Of a stretch of DNA of 56,178 bases, positions 1-9,499 are shown piece after piece. Below the pieces are notes generated by a model. The model ran no database searches and was not told where the DNA came from. It was given only the letters and a program-made list of their open reading frames with translations. How positions within the stretch are numbered: position 1 is the stretch's first letter; the number at the start of each line of letters is the position of its first letter. A program made the position numbers and the translations under genes. The DNA comes from Lachnospiraceae bacterium (lineage in GTDB: Bacteria; Bacillota; Clostridia; Lachnospirales; Lachnospiraceae): contig JALFVM010000119.1 of assembly GCA_022787145.1 (NCBI GenBank), positions 1-56,178 of the forward strand, read 5' to 3'.

Positions 1-50
1 TCATAAGCACCTCTTGCGATTGCTTCATCGCCTGTCATTAACTGTTTCAT
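1..50 (-). CDS. iorA: 2-oxoacid (indolepyruvate) ferredoxin oxidoreductase alpha subunit, N-terminus only
   Basis: Partial gene that runs off the left edge of the window. Only about 16 codons are visible, reading MKQLMTGDEAIARGAYE. This matches the N-terminal opening of indolepyruvate:ferredoxin oxidoreductase alpha subunits, which typically begin with a similar LMTGNEAIARG stretch. That enzyme oxidatively decarboxylates aryl or branched 2-oxoacids to acyl-CoA with reduction of ferredoxin. A strong AAGGAGGAG site lies about 8 bases before the ATG. The gene is 57 bp downstream of phosphate butyryltransferase on the same strand, so an acyl-CoA to acyl-phosphate route in one operon is plausible. 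The call rests on a very short peptide. Confidence 0.6.
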   Translation of the reverse strand, partial: MKQLMTGDEAIARGAY

Positions 51-107
51 GATTCTATCACTCCTCCTTATAGTTTATTTTGTACTCTGTCTGTTCAGTA
101 CCTTGTA

Positions 108-1013
108 TTACTTGCAAACCATTTGCGCACATGCCATCAGAGAGTAATATTTCTCTTCGAATGCTGCACTTCTTGAATTCAGTGCGATCGGACATTTTGC
201 TCCGACAACACAGCCGGCCATAAGAGCGCCGGCAAATTCTGCCATTGCCTTCACCAGCACATTTCCTACTGTAATATTTGGAACAAGGAAAATATCCGTC
301 TCTCCTACCACAGGACTTCCATACTTTTTGATTCGTGCAGATTCCTTACTCATGGACAAATCGAAAGAAATCGGACCTTCGACATAGCACGCACCAAACT
401 CTCCCTGCAGTGCTGCTTCTTTCAAAGCTGCAGCATCGACCGTCTCCGGCATCTTCGGATTGACCACTTCCACAGAACATACTGCCGAAACAAGAGGCTT
501 ATCATATCCCAATCCACGAAACATCTCCACCGCATTGTGCACAATCGCCTTCTTCGCTTCCAGATCCGGATAGATCATCATGCCACCATCTGTCACTCCC
601 AGAATCTTATGATAGGAAGGAATATCCAGGAGTGCAATATGAGACATCGGTCTGCCCTGAGAAATGCCAGTCTCCTTATTCACAACTGCCTTCAGAAGAG
701 TCGCTGTCTGCAAAATTCCCTTCTGCAAAAAGTCCGCATCCCCGCTGTGAATCAACCCGATGGCTTTCTTTGCCGCATCTTCATCACTGTCAGAATCCAC
801 CACACAGTCACTTGAGATCTCATGTCCCAGATCTTTTCCAATCTCTATGATTTCCTGTGCCTTTCCCACCAGAAGATAATCCAGCACCCCTTCCTCATGT
901 GCCTTCAAAACTGCCTCCAGTGTGTGCGGGTCATGTGCCGCCGCGACTGCAACCGTCCTCTTCTTCGCGGAACCTGCCTGTTCTCTCAATTGCTTAAAAT
1001 CTTTGATCTGCAC
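108..1013 (-). CDS. ptb: phosphate butyryltransferase (phosphate acetyl/butyryl transferase family)
   Basis: 301 residues, the usual size for Ptb. The family exchanges CoA for phosphate on butyryl-CoA or related short acyl-CoAs, feeding ATP formation by an acyl kinase. Recognisable family segments are the N-terminal VAVAAAHDPHTLEAV, the central GRPMSHIALLD and the C-terminal DIFLVPNITVGNVLVKA. The start is GTG at 1011-1013 because a nearby ATG at 1018-1020 is in another frame and soon hits a stop, while a GGGGG-type ribosome site sits 7 bases ahead of the GTG. It has its own promoter (1067-1095) and leads into iorA. No butyrate kinase gene is visible here. Substrate range (butyryl or branched acyl) cannot be read from the sequence. 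Confidence 0.88.
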   Translation of the reverse strand: MQIKDFKQLREQAGSAKKRTVAVAAAHDPHTLEAVLKAHEEGVLDYLLVGKAQEIIEIGKDLGHEISSDCVVDSDSDEDAAKKAIGLIHSGDADFLQKGILQTATLLKAVVNKETGISQGRPMSHIALLDIPSYHKILGVTDGGMMIYPDLEAKKAIVHNAVEMFRGLGYDKPLVSAVCSVEVVNPKMPETVDAAALKEAALQGEFGACYVEGPISFDLSMSKESARIKKYGSPVVGETDIFLVPNITVGNVLVKAMAEFAGALMAGCVVGAKCPIALNSRSAAFEEKYYSLMACAQMVCK

Positions 1014-1040
1014 TTTCCATCCCCCTTTGCCCCAATATAG

Positions 1041-1063
1041 GAAAATCGATTCGATTTGTTCCT
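1041..1063. promoter_or_regulatory. inverted repeat between ptb promoter and start, possible operator
   Basis: A dyad with the central 13-bp palindrome AATCGATTCGATT flanked by GGAA and TTCC lies just downstream of the predicted -10 box, where a repressor could block transcription. The binding protein is unknown. Confidence 0.35.
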
Positions 1064-1066
1064 TAT

Positions 1067-1095
1067 ATTTTATATTTTTCTTGTTATTTTGTCAA
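1067..1095 (-). promoter_or_regulatory. sigma-A promoter of ptb
   Basis: On the minus strand a perfect -35 TTGACA (1090-1095) is followed after 17 bases by TAAAAT (1067-1072). It lies about 55 bp upstream of the ptb GTG start. Confidence 0.7.
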
Positions 1096-1165
1096 TATTT
1101 TAAGAAAATGCGACTCATTTTTTGTGCATTTTATCACCTTAATGTATTACCATATAAGATTTTAT

Positions 1166-1972
1166 TTAATGCCTGCTTTTCCAATAGGAATATATTCTCT
1201 TTTGTTCGCTCATATCATGTCCATTTTTTTCACACCATTGAAAATACTCTTCCAATGAAGTGTAATCTTTTGTTCCTGCTCTATATTTCGGATATCCTAC
1301 CCAATAATTCTCAAATACCGGCAATCCTAACACTGAAAACGGACCTTCTCCATTTACAAGTTCCAGCACTTTATCTGTCTTATAAGATCCTATATTTTCT
1401 GTATTTCCGCTTCCAGGCTTCTCCCCTGAAATTTTATATTTTTCCTGCACAAATACCTCAACATCCTTATATGGGACAGCCACTTGCTTAATTTCTTCTA
1501 TTTTGTATATCTGTCCTTCACTTGCTTTATCATTTCTGGTGTAGATAAATCCAACTACATAATGTTTTGCATATTCCTTATAAGGAAACATGATATTCTT
1601 CGTTCCATCTCTCATAAAAGACGCATAAGATCCCAACGTAAAACTATATTTATCTGGTTCTCCATTTCTTTTAAAACTTCTATATGTAGTCTTTATATCT
1701 ATCGCAATTTTTTCCTTATCTTCTTTGTCTTTCATTAATGTAAAGTCAGGATAAACCGTCTGTTTCTCTGATGGCTGAAGAATAAATCCATTTTCATCTG
1801 CAATTTCCTGCAATACACTATATGAAATCAGTTCAAAGATTCTTCCAATCAGTTTTGAATCGCTTCCCAATGAGAAGATTCTTCCATCAGGAGCAGCCAG
1901 TGCACTTACTTCCCAGTTTATTTTTTTGTCATTTACTTTCCTGTTAAACGCAGATATAAAGTCAAAATCCAT
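1166..1972 (-). CDS. type II restriction endonuclease, EcoRV family
   Basis: 268 residues, close to EcoRV (about 245). The resemblance to EcoRV is clear in several places: PLGSD-like FSLGSDSK, the IFEL helix, YPDFTL, IAIDIKTTY, SFxRxxTKNI and the recognition-loop-like GSGNTENIGS. The PD-(D/E)xK catalytic set is present: D of YPD, then 16 residues later the D and K of DIK, with the IFEL glutamate 29 residues before the first Asp, as in EcoRV. I infer cutting at GATATC. The start is the ATG at 1970-1972, preceded by GGAGG 8 bases away; an ATG at 1994-1996 overlapping the methylase stop has a poorer site. It lies 20 bp after the methylase gene and is AT-richer than its neighbours. Confidence 0.9.
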   Translation of the reverse strand: MDFDFISAFNRKVNDKKINWEVSALAAPDGRIFSLGSDSKLIGRIFELISYSVLQEIADENGFILQPSEKQTVYPDFTLMKDKEDKEKIAIDIKTTYRSFKRNGEPDKYSFTLGSYASFMRDGTKNIMFPYKEYAKHYVVGFIYTRNDKASEGQIYKIEEIKQVAVPYKDVEVFVQEKYKISGEKPGSGNTENIGSYKTDKVLELVNGEGPFSVLGLPVFENYWVGYPKYRAGTKDYTSLEEYFQWCEKNGHDMSEQKRIYSYWKSRH

Positions 1973-1992
1973 CCTTTGTTCCTCCAAAAACA

Positions 1993-2916
1993 TCATCCCA
2001 ATGCCTGCTTTTTCTCCTCACTCAACCCAAATGACAATTGTTCATATTGCATTTTATCCCGGCATTTTGCTGTCGCCGGATCGTAATTCATCAATAATGC
2101 CTCCATCATGGAATTGCGATTTTTTTCCTTCGCTCCTACATGATAAAAATGTTCCTGATTCAGTTTATAGCATCCATGCCATATCGTATCTATATAATTA
2201 TTTTTTCTGTATTTGTTCTCCTCCCATGTCGACAACATAAACTTCGCCTTAGAAGCAAACAATGCATCTCTTAACATGACTTCCCGTTCTTCATCCCAAC
2301 TGTCATAATAATCCACATGTCTTCCTATATAGGGTGGGTCACAATATATAAAATCAGCCTCTGTCGCTTCTCTGATGGTGTCTTCAAAAGACTGACACTT
2401 GAATTGCCAGTCCTTCTCCGGAAAAATCGTTTCCAGACGTTTTACCTGATTCACAATTTTTGTCACATATGCCTTTGCAAATCTCTGTGGTTTATGTCCA
2501 TAAGGAACATTGAACTTATAGTTTTTGTTAAAACGAATCATTCCATTAAAGCAGCTTCTGTTCAAAAATAAAAAATCCAAAGGATTATGTTCCTCATTAA
2601 ATCGATCCCTGATATAGTAATAATGTTTCTCATCCTTTTCTTCCAGAAGTTTTCCTTCTCTTTCCAAAAATTCTCTTACTATATAAGCATTTATCTTTCC
2701 GCTTTTAATATTATTGTACAATTCAATCACATAAGGATTGGTATCTGCAAAAACAGCACGTTTCGGCGCAAGATTAAGACCTACAACACCTGACCCCATA
2801 AATGGTTCATACCATACCGTATTTTCATCAATATATACCGCCTCTGAAATCAACTGAACGAGCTTTGTTTTTATTCCCTGTATTTTGATTGGCGGTACAT
2901 ACACTTTTTCAATCAT
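1993..2916 (-). CDS. DNA adenine-N6 methyltransferase, EcoRV-type (Dam/D12 class)
   Basis: 307 residues. It should methylate adenine within the site cut by the adjacent nuclease, protecting host DNA. D12-class motifs are present: the AdoMet-binding EPFMGSGVVGLN, the catalytic DPPYIGRHVDYY, and the EcoRV-methylase-like KTKLV, FLNRSCFNGMIRFN and EHFYHVGAKEKNR. The start is set at the ATG 2914-2916 because AGGAG is correctly spaced before it and the protein then begins like M.EcoRV (xxxKVxVPPIKxQGIKTKLV). The frame is open upstream for 16 more codons, but those look untranslated. The methylase precedes the nuclease in one transcript. GATATC sites occur in the window (for example 4505-4510), so methylation would be needed. 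Confidence 0.93.
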   Translation of the reverse strand: MIEKVYVPPIKIQGIKTKLVQLISEAVYIDENTVWYEPFMGSGVVGLNLAPKRAVFADTNPYVIELYNNIKSGKINAYIVREFLEREGKLLEEKDEKHYYYIRDRFNEEHNPLDFLFLNRSCFNGMIRFNKNYKFNVPYGHKPQRFAKAYVTKIVNQVKRLETIFPEKDWQFKCQSFEDTIREATEADFIYCDPPYIGRHVDYYDSWDEEREVMLRDALFASKAKFMLSTWEENKYRKNNYIDTIWHGCYKLNQEHFYHVGAKEKNRNSMMEALLMNYDPATAKCRDKMQYEQLSFGLSEEKKQALG

Positions 2917-3080
2917 ACACGACTCCTTTCCGTATCCATATGCCCAAGTGAACAGTTCCTTCACATATTACTGCTGTTTATGATAACATATTCCCATTGT
3001 CTTTGAAATCTTTATTTACCCGAAAATCTTTCACAGAAATTTCCACATAACAATGTGTTGTTTTTCTGTTCTCCTTTCCA

Positions 3081-3118
3081 TAAAAAACATCCCTTACAGA
3101 ATACTTCCATAAGGGATG
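3081..3118 (-). terminator. Rho-independent terminator of the V-ATPase operon
   Basis: CATCCCTTA (3088-3096) pairs with TAAGGGATG (3110-3118). Read on the minus strand the stem is followed by TTTTTTA. It lies 16 bp after the subunit D stop codon. Confidence 0.9.
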
Positions 3119-3133
3119 CTCTTTCGCTTTTAT

Positions 3134-3817
3134 TTATGCGTTTTCGATTGCCCGTTCTTTTGCTTTCTCCTTGAACTGGTGCGCTTCTTCCAGCATCATA
3201 TCTTTTACCTTCATCAGACGGATCTGCGTAGAACGCTCATTCTCGTCCAGCTTCATGGTAATGTATTTGATGTTGGCTTTCGCCTCAGGGATAATTACAT
3301 GTTCCAGGGCATTTACACGGCGGCGTGTCTTCTCAATCTCCGCCGACATTAACTGGCAGGCTTTCTCAATCTCTGCAAGTCTCAGCATATCCGGCAGTAT
3401 ATCTGCCAGTGATTTTACAGCACCGTCCAGGTCACTGGAGGTAAATGCAAATCCATAGGAGTAGATGTCGTTGGCGTCAGAAGTTCTTGTCTTGTATTCC
3501 AGCACCGGAATATCCACACTCATGACGTTCTTCTTGTCTACATCCAGATAAACTTCCTGCTTCGGTGTCATCAGCGCAGTCTTCAATGTCTGTTCCGACA
3601 TTCCTGCCTTGGCGATGACAAAATTGGTATTTGCAGAGCGGATGCCGGCCTCTACTTTCAGACGCAGTTCCATGTTTTCACGAACCAGGTCCAAAAACTG
3701 ACGCATCAATTCGTCTCGTTTATCCTTCAGGAGCTTGTGGCCTCGAACAGCCGTCTGCAGTTTTTTCTTCTGCTTTGTCAACTCCATACGGGTTGGGTTC
3801 ACCTGCGTAGATGCCAA
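3134..3817 (-). CDS. atpD: V-type ATP synthase subunit D
   Basis: 227 residues, family-typical. Subunit D is the central rotor stalk that couples the A3B3 head to the membrane ring. The N-terminal VNPTRMELTKQKKKL is the conserved opening of V/A-type subunit D, and both ends are long charged helices expected to form the stalk coiled coil. It is the last gene of the nine-gene operon and is followed by a terminator. Family identity is secure. Confidence 0.95.
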   Translation of the reverse strand: MASTQVNPTRMELTKQKKKLQTAVRGHKLLKDKRDELMRQFLDLVRENMELRLKVEAGIRSANTNFVIAKAGMSEQTLKTALMTPKQEVYLDVDKKNVMSVDIPVLEYKTRTSDANDIYSYGFAFTSSDLDGAVKSLADILPDMLRLAEIEKACQLMSAEIEKTRRRVNALEHVIIPEAKANIKYITMKLDENERSTQIRLMKVKDMMLEEAHQFKEKAKERAIENA

Positions 3818-3880
3818 ATCCGTTCACCTTCTTTCTGCAATTACTGAATCAATGTTCTTCTTTATGAGCACCACGGCAAA

Positions 3881-5254
3881 TTAATATTTGCCATAGTACT
3901 CATCTAGGAATTTATCATCGATACGTTTCAGTTCGCTTCGTGGAAGGATAGAGAGTAATTTCCAGCCGATCTTAAGTGTTTCCTCAATATCACGGTTGGC
4001 ATCATACCCCTGAGATACATACTCTTTCTCAAACGCATCTGCAAATTTCGCATAAATCAAGTCGATATCAGACAGCGCAGCCTCACCAAGAATAACCATC
4101 AGCTCTTTCGCCTCTTTACCACGGGCATAAGCGGAGAACAGCTGGTTCATAGTATTGGAATGGTCCGCACGTGTCTTGCCTTCACCGATACCTTTATCTT
4201 TCAGACGGGACAGAGACGGCAGTACATCGATTGGCGGTGTGATACCTCTTCTGTACAGGTCACGGCTCAGGATAATCTGCCCCTCTGTGATATATCCTGT
4301 CAGGTCAGGGATTGGATGCGTCTTGTCATCCTCAGGCATGGTCAGAATCGGAATCATCGTGATACTTCCGTTCTTTCCTTTCTGACGTCCGGCACGCTCA
4401 TAAAGAGTAGCCAGGTCCGTGTACATGTATCCCGGATATCCACGACGTCCCGGAACCTCTTTACGTGCGGCAGATACCTCACGAAGAGCATCGGCGTAGT
4501 TTGTGATATCAGTCAGGATAACCAGTACGTGCATATTTTTCTCGAAAGCAAGGAACTCTGCTGCAGTCAGTGCCATACGTGGTGTGGCAATACGCTCTAC
4601 AGCCGGGTCATTTGCCAGATTTACAAACAGAACCGTTCTGTCAATCGCGCCTGTCTCTTTGAAGGACTCAACGAAGAAGTTGGATTCCTCGAATGTGATA
4701 CCCATAGCAGCAAATACAACGGCGAACTGCTCGTCTGTACCGCGTACCTTTGCCTGTCTCGCAATCTGAGCTGCCAGCTGTGCATGCGGCAGACCGGATG
4801 CGGAGAAGATTGGAAGCTTCTGACCACGAACCAGTGTATTCAGACCATCAATGGCAGATACACCTGTCTGGATAAACTCTTCCGGATAGCTTCTGGCTGC
4901 CGGGTTCATGGGCAGACCGTTAATATCACGACGTTCCTCTGGAAGGATTTCCGGACCATCATCGATCGGGCGACCCAGACCGTCAAAGACACGACCCAGC
5001 ATATCTTCAGATACGCCAAGCTCCATGCTTCGTCCAAGGAAACGTACTTTACTGTTTGATAAGTTAATACCTGTGGAGTCCTCAAACAGCTGTACCAGAG
5101 CATCGTTTCCGTTGATCTCCAGAACTTTGCATCGACGTGTCTCGCCGGATGCCAGCTCGATTTCTCCCAGTTCATCGTAAGCAACATCTTCAACGCCGCG
5201 TACCAGCATCAAAGGACCAGCTACTTCCTGTATGGTTCTATACTCTTTTGGCAT
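3881..5254 (-). CDS. atpB: V-type ATP synthase subunit B
   Basis: 457 residues. This is the non-catalytic regulatory subunit of the A3B3 hexamer. The sequence runs from the beta-barrel start [17 protein letters not shown] through [18 protein letters not shown] to the C-terminal helical domain. In place of a true Walker A it has the family-typical SASGLPH loop. The start chosen is the ATG at 5252-5254 because GGAGG precedes it by about 8 bases inside the end of subunit A, and the protein then opens MPKEYRTIQ as in relatives. Only one base separates it from the subunit A stop, which suggests translational coupling. Confidence 0.95.
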   Translation of the reverse strand: MPKEYRTIQEVAGPLMLVRGVEDVAYDELGEIELASGETRRCKVLEINGNDALVQLFEDSTGINLSNSKVRFLGRSMELGVSEDMLGRVFDGLGRPIDDGPEILPEERRDINGLPMNPAARSYPEEFIQTGVSAIDGLNTLVRGQKLPIFSASGLPHAQLAAQIARQAKVRGTDEQFAVVFAAMGITFEESNFFVESFKETGAIDRTVLFVNLANDPAVERIATPRMALTAAEFLAFEKNMHVLVILTDITNYADALREVSAARKEVPGRRGYPGYMYTDLATLYERAGRQKGKNGSITMIPILTMPEDDKTHPIPDLTGYITEGQIILSRDLYRRGITPPIDVLPSLSRLKDKGIGEGKTRADHSNTMNQLFSAYARGKEAKELMVILGEAALSDIDLIYAKFADAFEKEYVSQGYDANRDIEETLKIGWKLLSILPRSELKRIDDKFLDEYYGKY

Positions 5255-5255
5255 T

Positions 5256-7025
5256 TTACAGGTCCTCCTTTCCGATTGTACCGGCAATTTCTACTGCCAA
5301 TTCATTTGTAATTGCTTCATACTCACTTGTAAGATTTTCGTCCAGTGTATATTTGTAACGTCCGATTCTCTCACGAACAGTCATTTTAATCAGCTGGTTA
5401 ATATCTGCACCTTTGTCCAGTGCCTCCAGGGATTCGTTGTAGAATGCCAGAACCAGTTTCATCATGTTATGCTGTTTTTCCAGTGAAGTATACGTATCAA
5501 TTTCATGGAAAGAGTTCTGATGCAGGAAGTCCTCACGAATGGAGCGTGCTGCTTCCATTTTCAGACGGTCAGTCGGTGACAATGCATCCATACCTACCAT
5601 CTTAACAATTTCTTCCAGCTCTGCCTCATCCTGAAGCAGACTCATCATTTCCTGACGAAGCTTCATCCAGTCTTCTGCCACGTTTGCATTAAACCATGGT
5701 CCCATATCATCCAGATACAGAGAATAACTGGTCAGCCAGTTAATCGCCGGGAAGTGACGTTTGTAAGCCAGGTTGGAATCCAGTCCCCAGAACACTTTTA
5801 CGATACGAAGTGTTGCCTGAGATACCGGCTCGGAAATATCTCCACCTGGAGGAGATACGGCACCGATGGCTGTCAGTGCACCTTCTCTGCCATCTTTTCC
5901 TAAATTGATGACATGACCGGCTCTCTCGTAGAACTGTGCCAGACGGCTTCCCAGGTAAGCAGGATAACCTTCCTCACCAGGCATCTCTTCCAGACGTCCT
6001 GACATCTCTCGAAGAGCCTCTGCCCAACGGGATGTAGAATCAGCCATCAGCGCTACGGAATAACCCATGTCACGGAAATACTCAGCGATTGTAATACCTG
6101 TATAAATAGAAGCCTCACGGGCTGCAACAGGCATATCGGATGTATTGGCGATCAGTACGGTTCTCTCCATCAGGGACTCGCCTGTTTTCGGGTCCTTCAG
6201 TTCCGGAAACTCGTTCAGTACGTCGGTCATCTCGTTTCCACGCTCACCGCATCCGATGTAAACAACGATATCAGCCTCTGCCCATTTTGCAAGCTGATGC
6301 TGAATAACAGTCTTGCCGCTTCCGAAAGGTCCCGGAACGGCAGCCACACCACCTTTGGCAATCGGGAACATACAGTCAACGACTCGCTGACCGGTTACCA
6401 GCGGCTGTTTCGGAGGAAGCTTTTTCTGATATGGACGTCCTTTACGAACCGGCCATTTCTGCATCATTGTCAGCTCTTTGTCTCCGTTTTCTGTCTCCAG
6501 TACACATACAACTTCTTCTACGGTAAACTCACCGGATTTGATCTCTTTGACTTTACCTTTTACATTTGGCGGAACCATAATCTTTTGCTCAACAACGATG
6601 GTCTCTTTTACCGTACCAAGTACATCTCCGCCTTCTACTTCGTCTCCGACCTTTGCAACCGGTACGAAGTTCCATTTTTTATCTCTCTTCAGTGCCGGAA
6701 CTTCAACACCTCTTTTCAGGCTGTTGCCTCCGGTTACTTTCATAATATCGTCCAGTGGTCTCTGGATACCATCGTAGATGCTGGCGATCAGTCCAGGTCC
6801 CAATTCTACAGAAAGAGGTACTTCCATAGATTCTACCGGCTCACCCGGTTTCAGTCCGGAAGTCTCTTCGTATACCTGAACAGATGCCTCGTCACCGTGC
6901 ATCTCGATAATCTCACCGATCAGTCGCTGGTTGCTTACACGAACCACGTCAAACATGTTGGCGTCTCTCATGCCCTCAGCGATAACCAGTGGTCCGGCCA
7001 CTTTCTTTATCGTTCCTTTACTCAT
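5256..7025 (-). CDS. atpA: V-type ATP synthase catalytic subunit A
   Basis: 589 residues, the normal length. This catalytic subunit hydrolyses or synthesises ATP. It has the N-terminal beta barrel (1-75), the bulge domain characteristic of V/A-type A subunits (roughly 110-200), and the P-loop GPFGSGKT at 232-239. GCGERGNEM and the [19 protein letters not shown] segment are the expected catalytic regions. It lies between subunits F and B with short gaps. Confidence 0.97.
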   Translation of the reverse strand: MSKGTIKKVAGPLVIAEGMRDANMFDVVRVSNQRLIGEIIEMHGDEASVQVYEETSGLKPGEPVESMEVPLSVELGPGLIASIYDGIQRPLDDIMKVTGGNSLKRGVEVPALKRDKKWNFVPVAKVGDEVEGGDVLGTVKETIVVEQKIMVPPNVKGKVKEIKSGEFTVEEVVCVLETENGDKELTMMQKWPVRKGRPYQKKLPPKQPLVTGQRVVDCMFPIAKGGVAAVPGPFGSGKTVIQHQLAKWAEADIVVYIGCGERGNEMTDVLNEFPELKDPKTGESLMERTVLIANTSDMPVAAREASIYTGITIAEYFRDMGYSVALMADSTSRWAEALREMSGRLEEMPGEEGYPAYLGSRLAQFYERAGHVINLGKDGREGALTAIGAVSPPGGDISEPVSQATLRIVKVFWGLDSNLAYKRHFPAINWLTSYSLYLDDMGPWFNANVAEDWMKLRQEMMSLLQDEAELEEIVKMVGMDALSPTDRLKMEAARSIREDFLHQNSFHEIDTYTSLEKQHNMMKLVLAFYNESLEALDKGADINQLIKMTVRERIGRYKYTLDENLTSEYEAITNELAVEIAGTIGKEDL

Positions 7026-7075
7026 TTGGACAAATCACACACCTTCCTAAAATTTTCAGCTAACACAAATAGCGG

Positions 7076-7399
7076 TTAGCCGTTCTGTGAAAACAGTATA
7101 TCCGATCCAACTGCCTGCTCAACAAATTTCTTTACGTTCTCTACACCTTCTCCAGTATTTCCGGATACACCAGGAATCTGGATCACAGCTGGCAGCATCT
7201 GATCTTTATACTTGTCGATGACATGAGTCAGCTGCTGTGCCCAGTCTTCTGTAATATAAATTACAGCATAACCGGCAGCAGCCAGGTCATGAATCTGCTT
7301 CTCTGCTTTTTTCACCTCGGTGAGGGCAAACGTATCCAGTCCCACTGCAGCGAAGCCATAAATGCTGTCGTAATCGCCCATAACTGCAATTTTATACAT
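7076..7399 (-). CDS. atpF: V-type ATP synthase subunit F
   Basis: 107 residues, typical of the small rotor subunit F that binds subunit D in the central stalk. The opening YKIAVMGDYDSIYGFAAVGL and the later YAVIYITED fit the CheY-like fold of this family. Its start overlaps the end of subunit C by 8 bp, indicating coupled translation. Confidence 0.93.
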   Translation of the reverse strand: MYKIAVMGDYDSIYGFAAVGLDTFALTEVKKAEKQIHDLAAAGYAVIYITEDWAQQLTHVIDKYKDQMLPAVIQIPGVSGNTGEGVENVKKFVEQAVGSDILFSQNG

Positions 7400-8363
7400 A
7401 CATTTCCCTTACCCTTTCCCGGATGGAATCTTCTGGAAGGTTATTCGCCTTACCGGAAAGAATGATTCGCACCGTCTTAATCTCATTTTCGCGGGCCAGC
7501 ACATAAGCAACGAGTGGTCCCACGGAAAATGCGTTATATTTCTGCGGCTGAATGGTATGAATGATGCGGTTGTCACACCAGCGCTCAAATGCAGACGCAG
7601 AGTCTGCCAGCGCTTTGGCACCTTCCGCATATGCGGTTCCTGAAAGATACTCACAGATGGCATCCATGCTGTTTAACGCAGCCTTTGCCAGCTGATCGAT
7701 ACTCAGGCTTTCACATTCCACCATCGCCCGTTTCATAAATTCCATGGATTTTGCGGTTTTCTGTGAACGCACGGCTATCTTTATATTTGCCACGGCAACG
7801 GTATCTTCGGCATAATTTCTGATGATATCAGCTTTTGCCTCTTTTCCCGCCTGATAAATGGCCTCCAAAGTGGCCTTATCAATAATTACATCACATAACT
7901 GACCGTCCCTTGTATGCAGCAGTGTCTCATAAGCCTCCTGGGCAGCATTTGCCATGGAAGCCGGCAGTCTGGAAAAATCCTTTTCTTTGATGATGTTAAC
8001 CATCTCCTCACCGGAGATCGCGCAATCCTCAAAGTAGATTCCCGGATGTTTCTCTTTAGAGCACACTTCTTTGATGGCTGCTTTCAGATTATGGAAAAGA
8101 TTCGGGTAAGACAATACGTCAAACACAGACATATCAATGCGCATATCACGCATCGTCTCCCAGATTTTCTCCGTCTCTCTCGTCAGCATCGCCTCTGCAA
8201 CCAAAGGTGTATCACTGTCTCCCCAGCCTTTTTCTGCCAGAAGCTGCAGGCAGCTTTCCTCTGTCGGGCAGGCAATCAGCTGCTCAATCACAGAAGAGGA
8301 CAACAGTGAAACTTCCAAAGCACGTATGCGCGCAACCGCGTAGGTAAATTCCATATCAGACAT
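7392..8363 (-). CDS. atpC: V-type ATP synthase subunit C
   Basis: 323 residues, helical throughout. Subunit C (V/A type, not the F-type c ring) is the funnel-like adaptor that joins the central stalk to the membrane rotor ring. The opening MEFTYAVARIRALEVSLLSSSVIEQLI and the repeated Ala-rich helices match the family. It is followed, with an 8-bp overlap, by subunit F. Confidence 0.92.
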   Translation of the reverse strand: MSDMEFTYAVARIRALEVSLLSSSVIEQLIACPTEESCLQLLAEKGWGDSDTPLVAEAMLTRETEKIWETMRDMRIDMSVFDVLSYPNLFHNLKAAIKEVCSKEKHPGIYFEDCAISGEEMVNIIKEKDFSRLPASMANAAQEAYETLLHTRDGQLCDVIIDKATLEAIYQAGKEAKADIIRNYAEDTVAVANIKIAVRSQKTAKSMEFMKRAMVECESLSIDQLAKAALNSMDAICEYLSGTAYAEGAKALADSASAFERWCDNRIIHTIQPQKYNAFSVGPLVAYVLARENEIKTVRIILSGKANNLPEDSIRERVREMYV

Positions 8364-8392
8364 GATAAATCCTCCTTTATTTGGTTACGCTT

Positions 8393-8986
8393 CTACGAAA
8401 ATAATATTTTTTGTACCTGATCCTGTAATTCATCCCGTTTTGCGTCAAACATCGCTTTAAAGGAACAATTCTCCTCGATGCCGCCGTATGCAAGAACGAA
8501 TCCTTTCTCAATGTTCTTTGCTTCTTTTGCCACGGTCAGCTTTCCGCCTTTGGATTTGGCAATCTTTGCAGCCTCATCCGCAAAACCGGCCGGCAGTCTC
8601 TTCAGATCTTCAGAAGAAAAATAGATTTCTCCCTCTAAAGGCTGTGCGAATTTCTTAAGCATTTCCTTTAATGTCTTGAAATAAGCATCGCCATCCTTTG
8701 CACAGAATTTTGCATAAGCCTTATCTATTACCTGCGAAATCATCTCCTGTTTTGCAGTCAAAATCGCTGTTCTGCGTTTTAAGTCTGCTGCTGATTTCAC
8801 TCTTTCTTTATAGTTGGCAATGTCTGCATCAGACTGTTTCGAGATCTCAGCCACAAGGACTTTAACCTCCTCTAACGCTTCTGCCTTCAAAGCCTCTGCC
8901 TGAGAGTTGGCTTCTTCAATCTTTGCATTGGCGGAGTTCTTCGCTTCATCCAGAATCTGGTTTACCATTTTATCTAATCCAGTCAT
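8393..8986 (-). CDS. atpE: V-type ATP synthase subunit E
   Basis: 197 residues. Subunit E pairs with subunit G to form the peripheral stalks. The N-terminal half (TGLDKMVNQILDEAKNSANAKIEEA) is a long Ala/Glu/Lys-rich helix and the C-terminal half is the globular tip that binds subunit B. The ATG at 8984-8986 is preferred because AAGGAG lies 9 bases ahead; an in-frame ATG seven codons upstream (9005-9007) has a weaker site. Confidence 0.9.
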   Translation of the reverse strand: MTGLDKMVNQILDEAKNSANAKIEEANSQAEALKAEALEEVKVLVAEISKQSDADIANYKERVKSAADLKRRTAILTAKQEMISQVIDKAYAKFCAKDGDAYFKTLKEMLKKFAQPLEGEIYFSSEDLKRLPAGFADEAAKIAKSKGGKLTVAKEAKNIEKGFVLAYGGIEENCSFKAMFDAKRDELQDQVQKILFS

Positions 8987-9019
8987 TCTCAAGCTCTCCT
9001 TATCCATTGATTCTTCGTA

Positions 9020-9499
<480 letters not shown>

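Noticed and set aside
4160-5059. Long plus-strand open frame opposite the V-ATPase subunit B gene
   Set aside because: It is antisense to an unmistakable gene, has no ribosome site and its peptide shows no family pattern.
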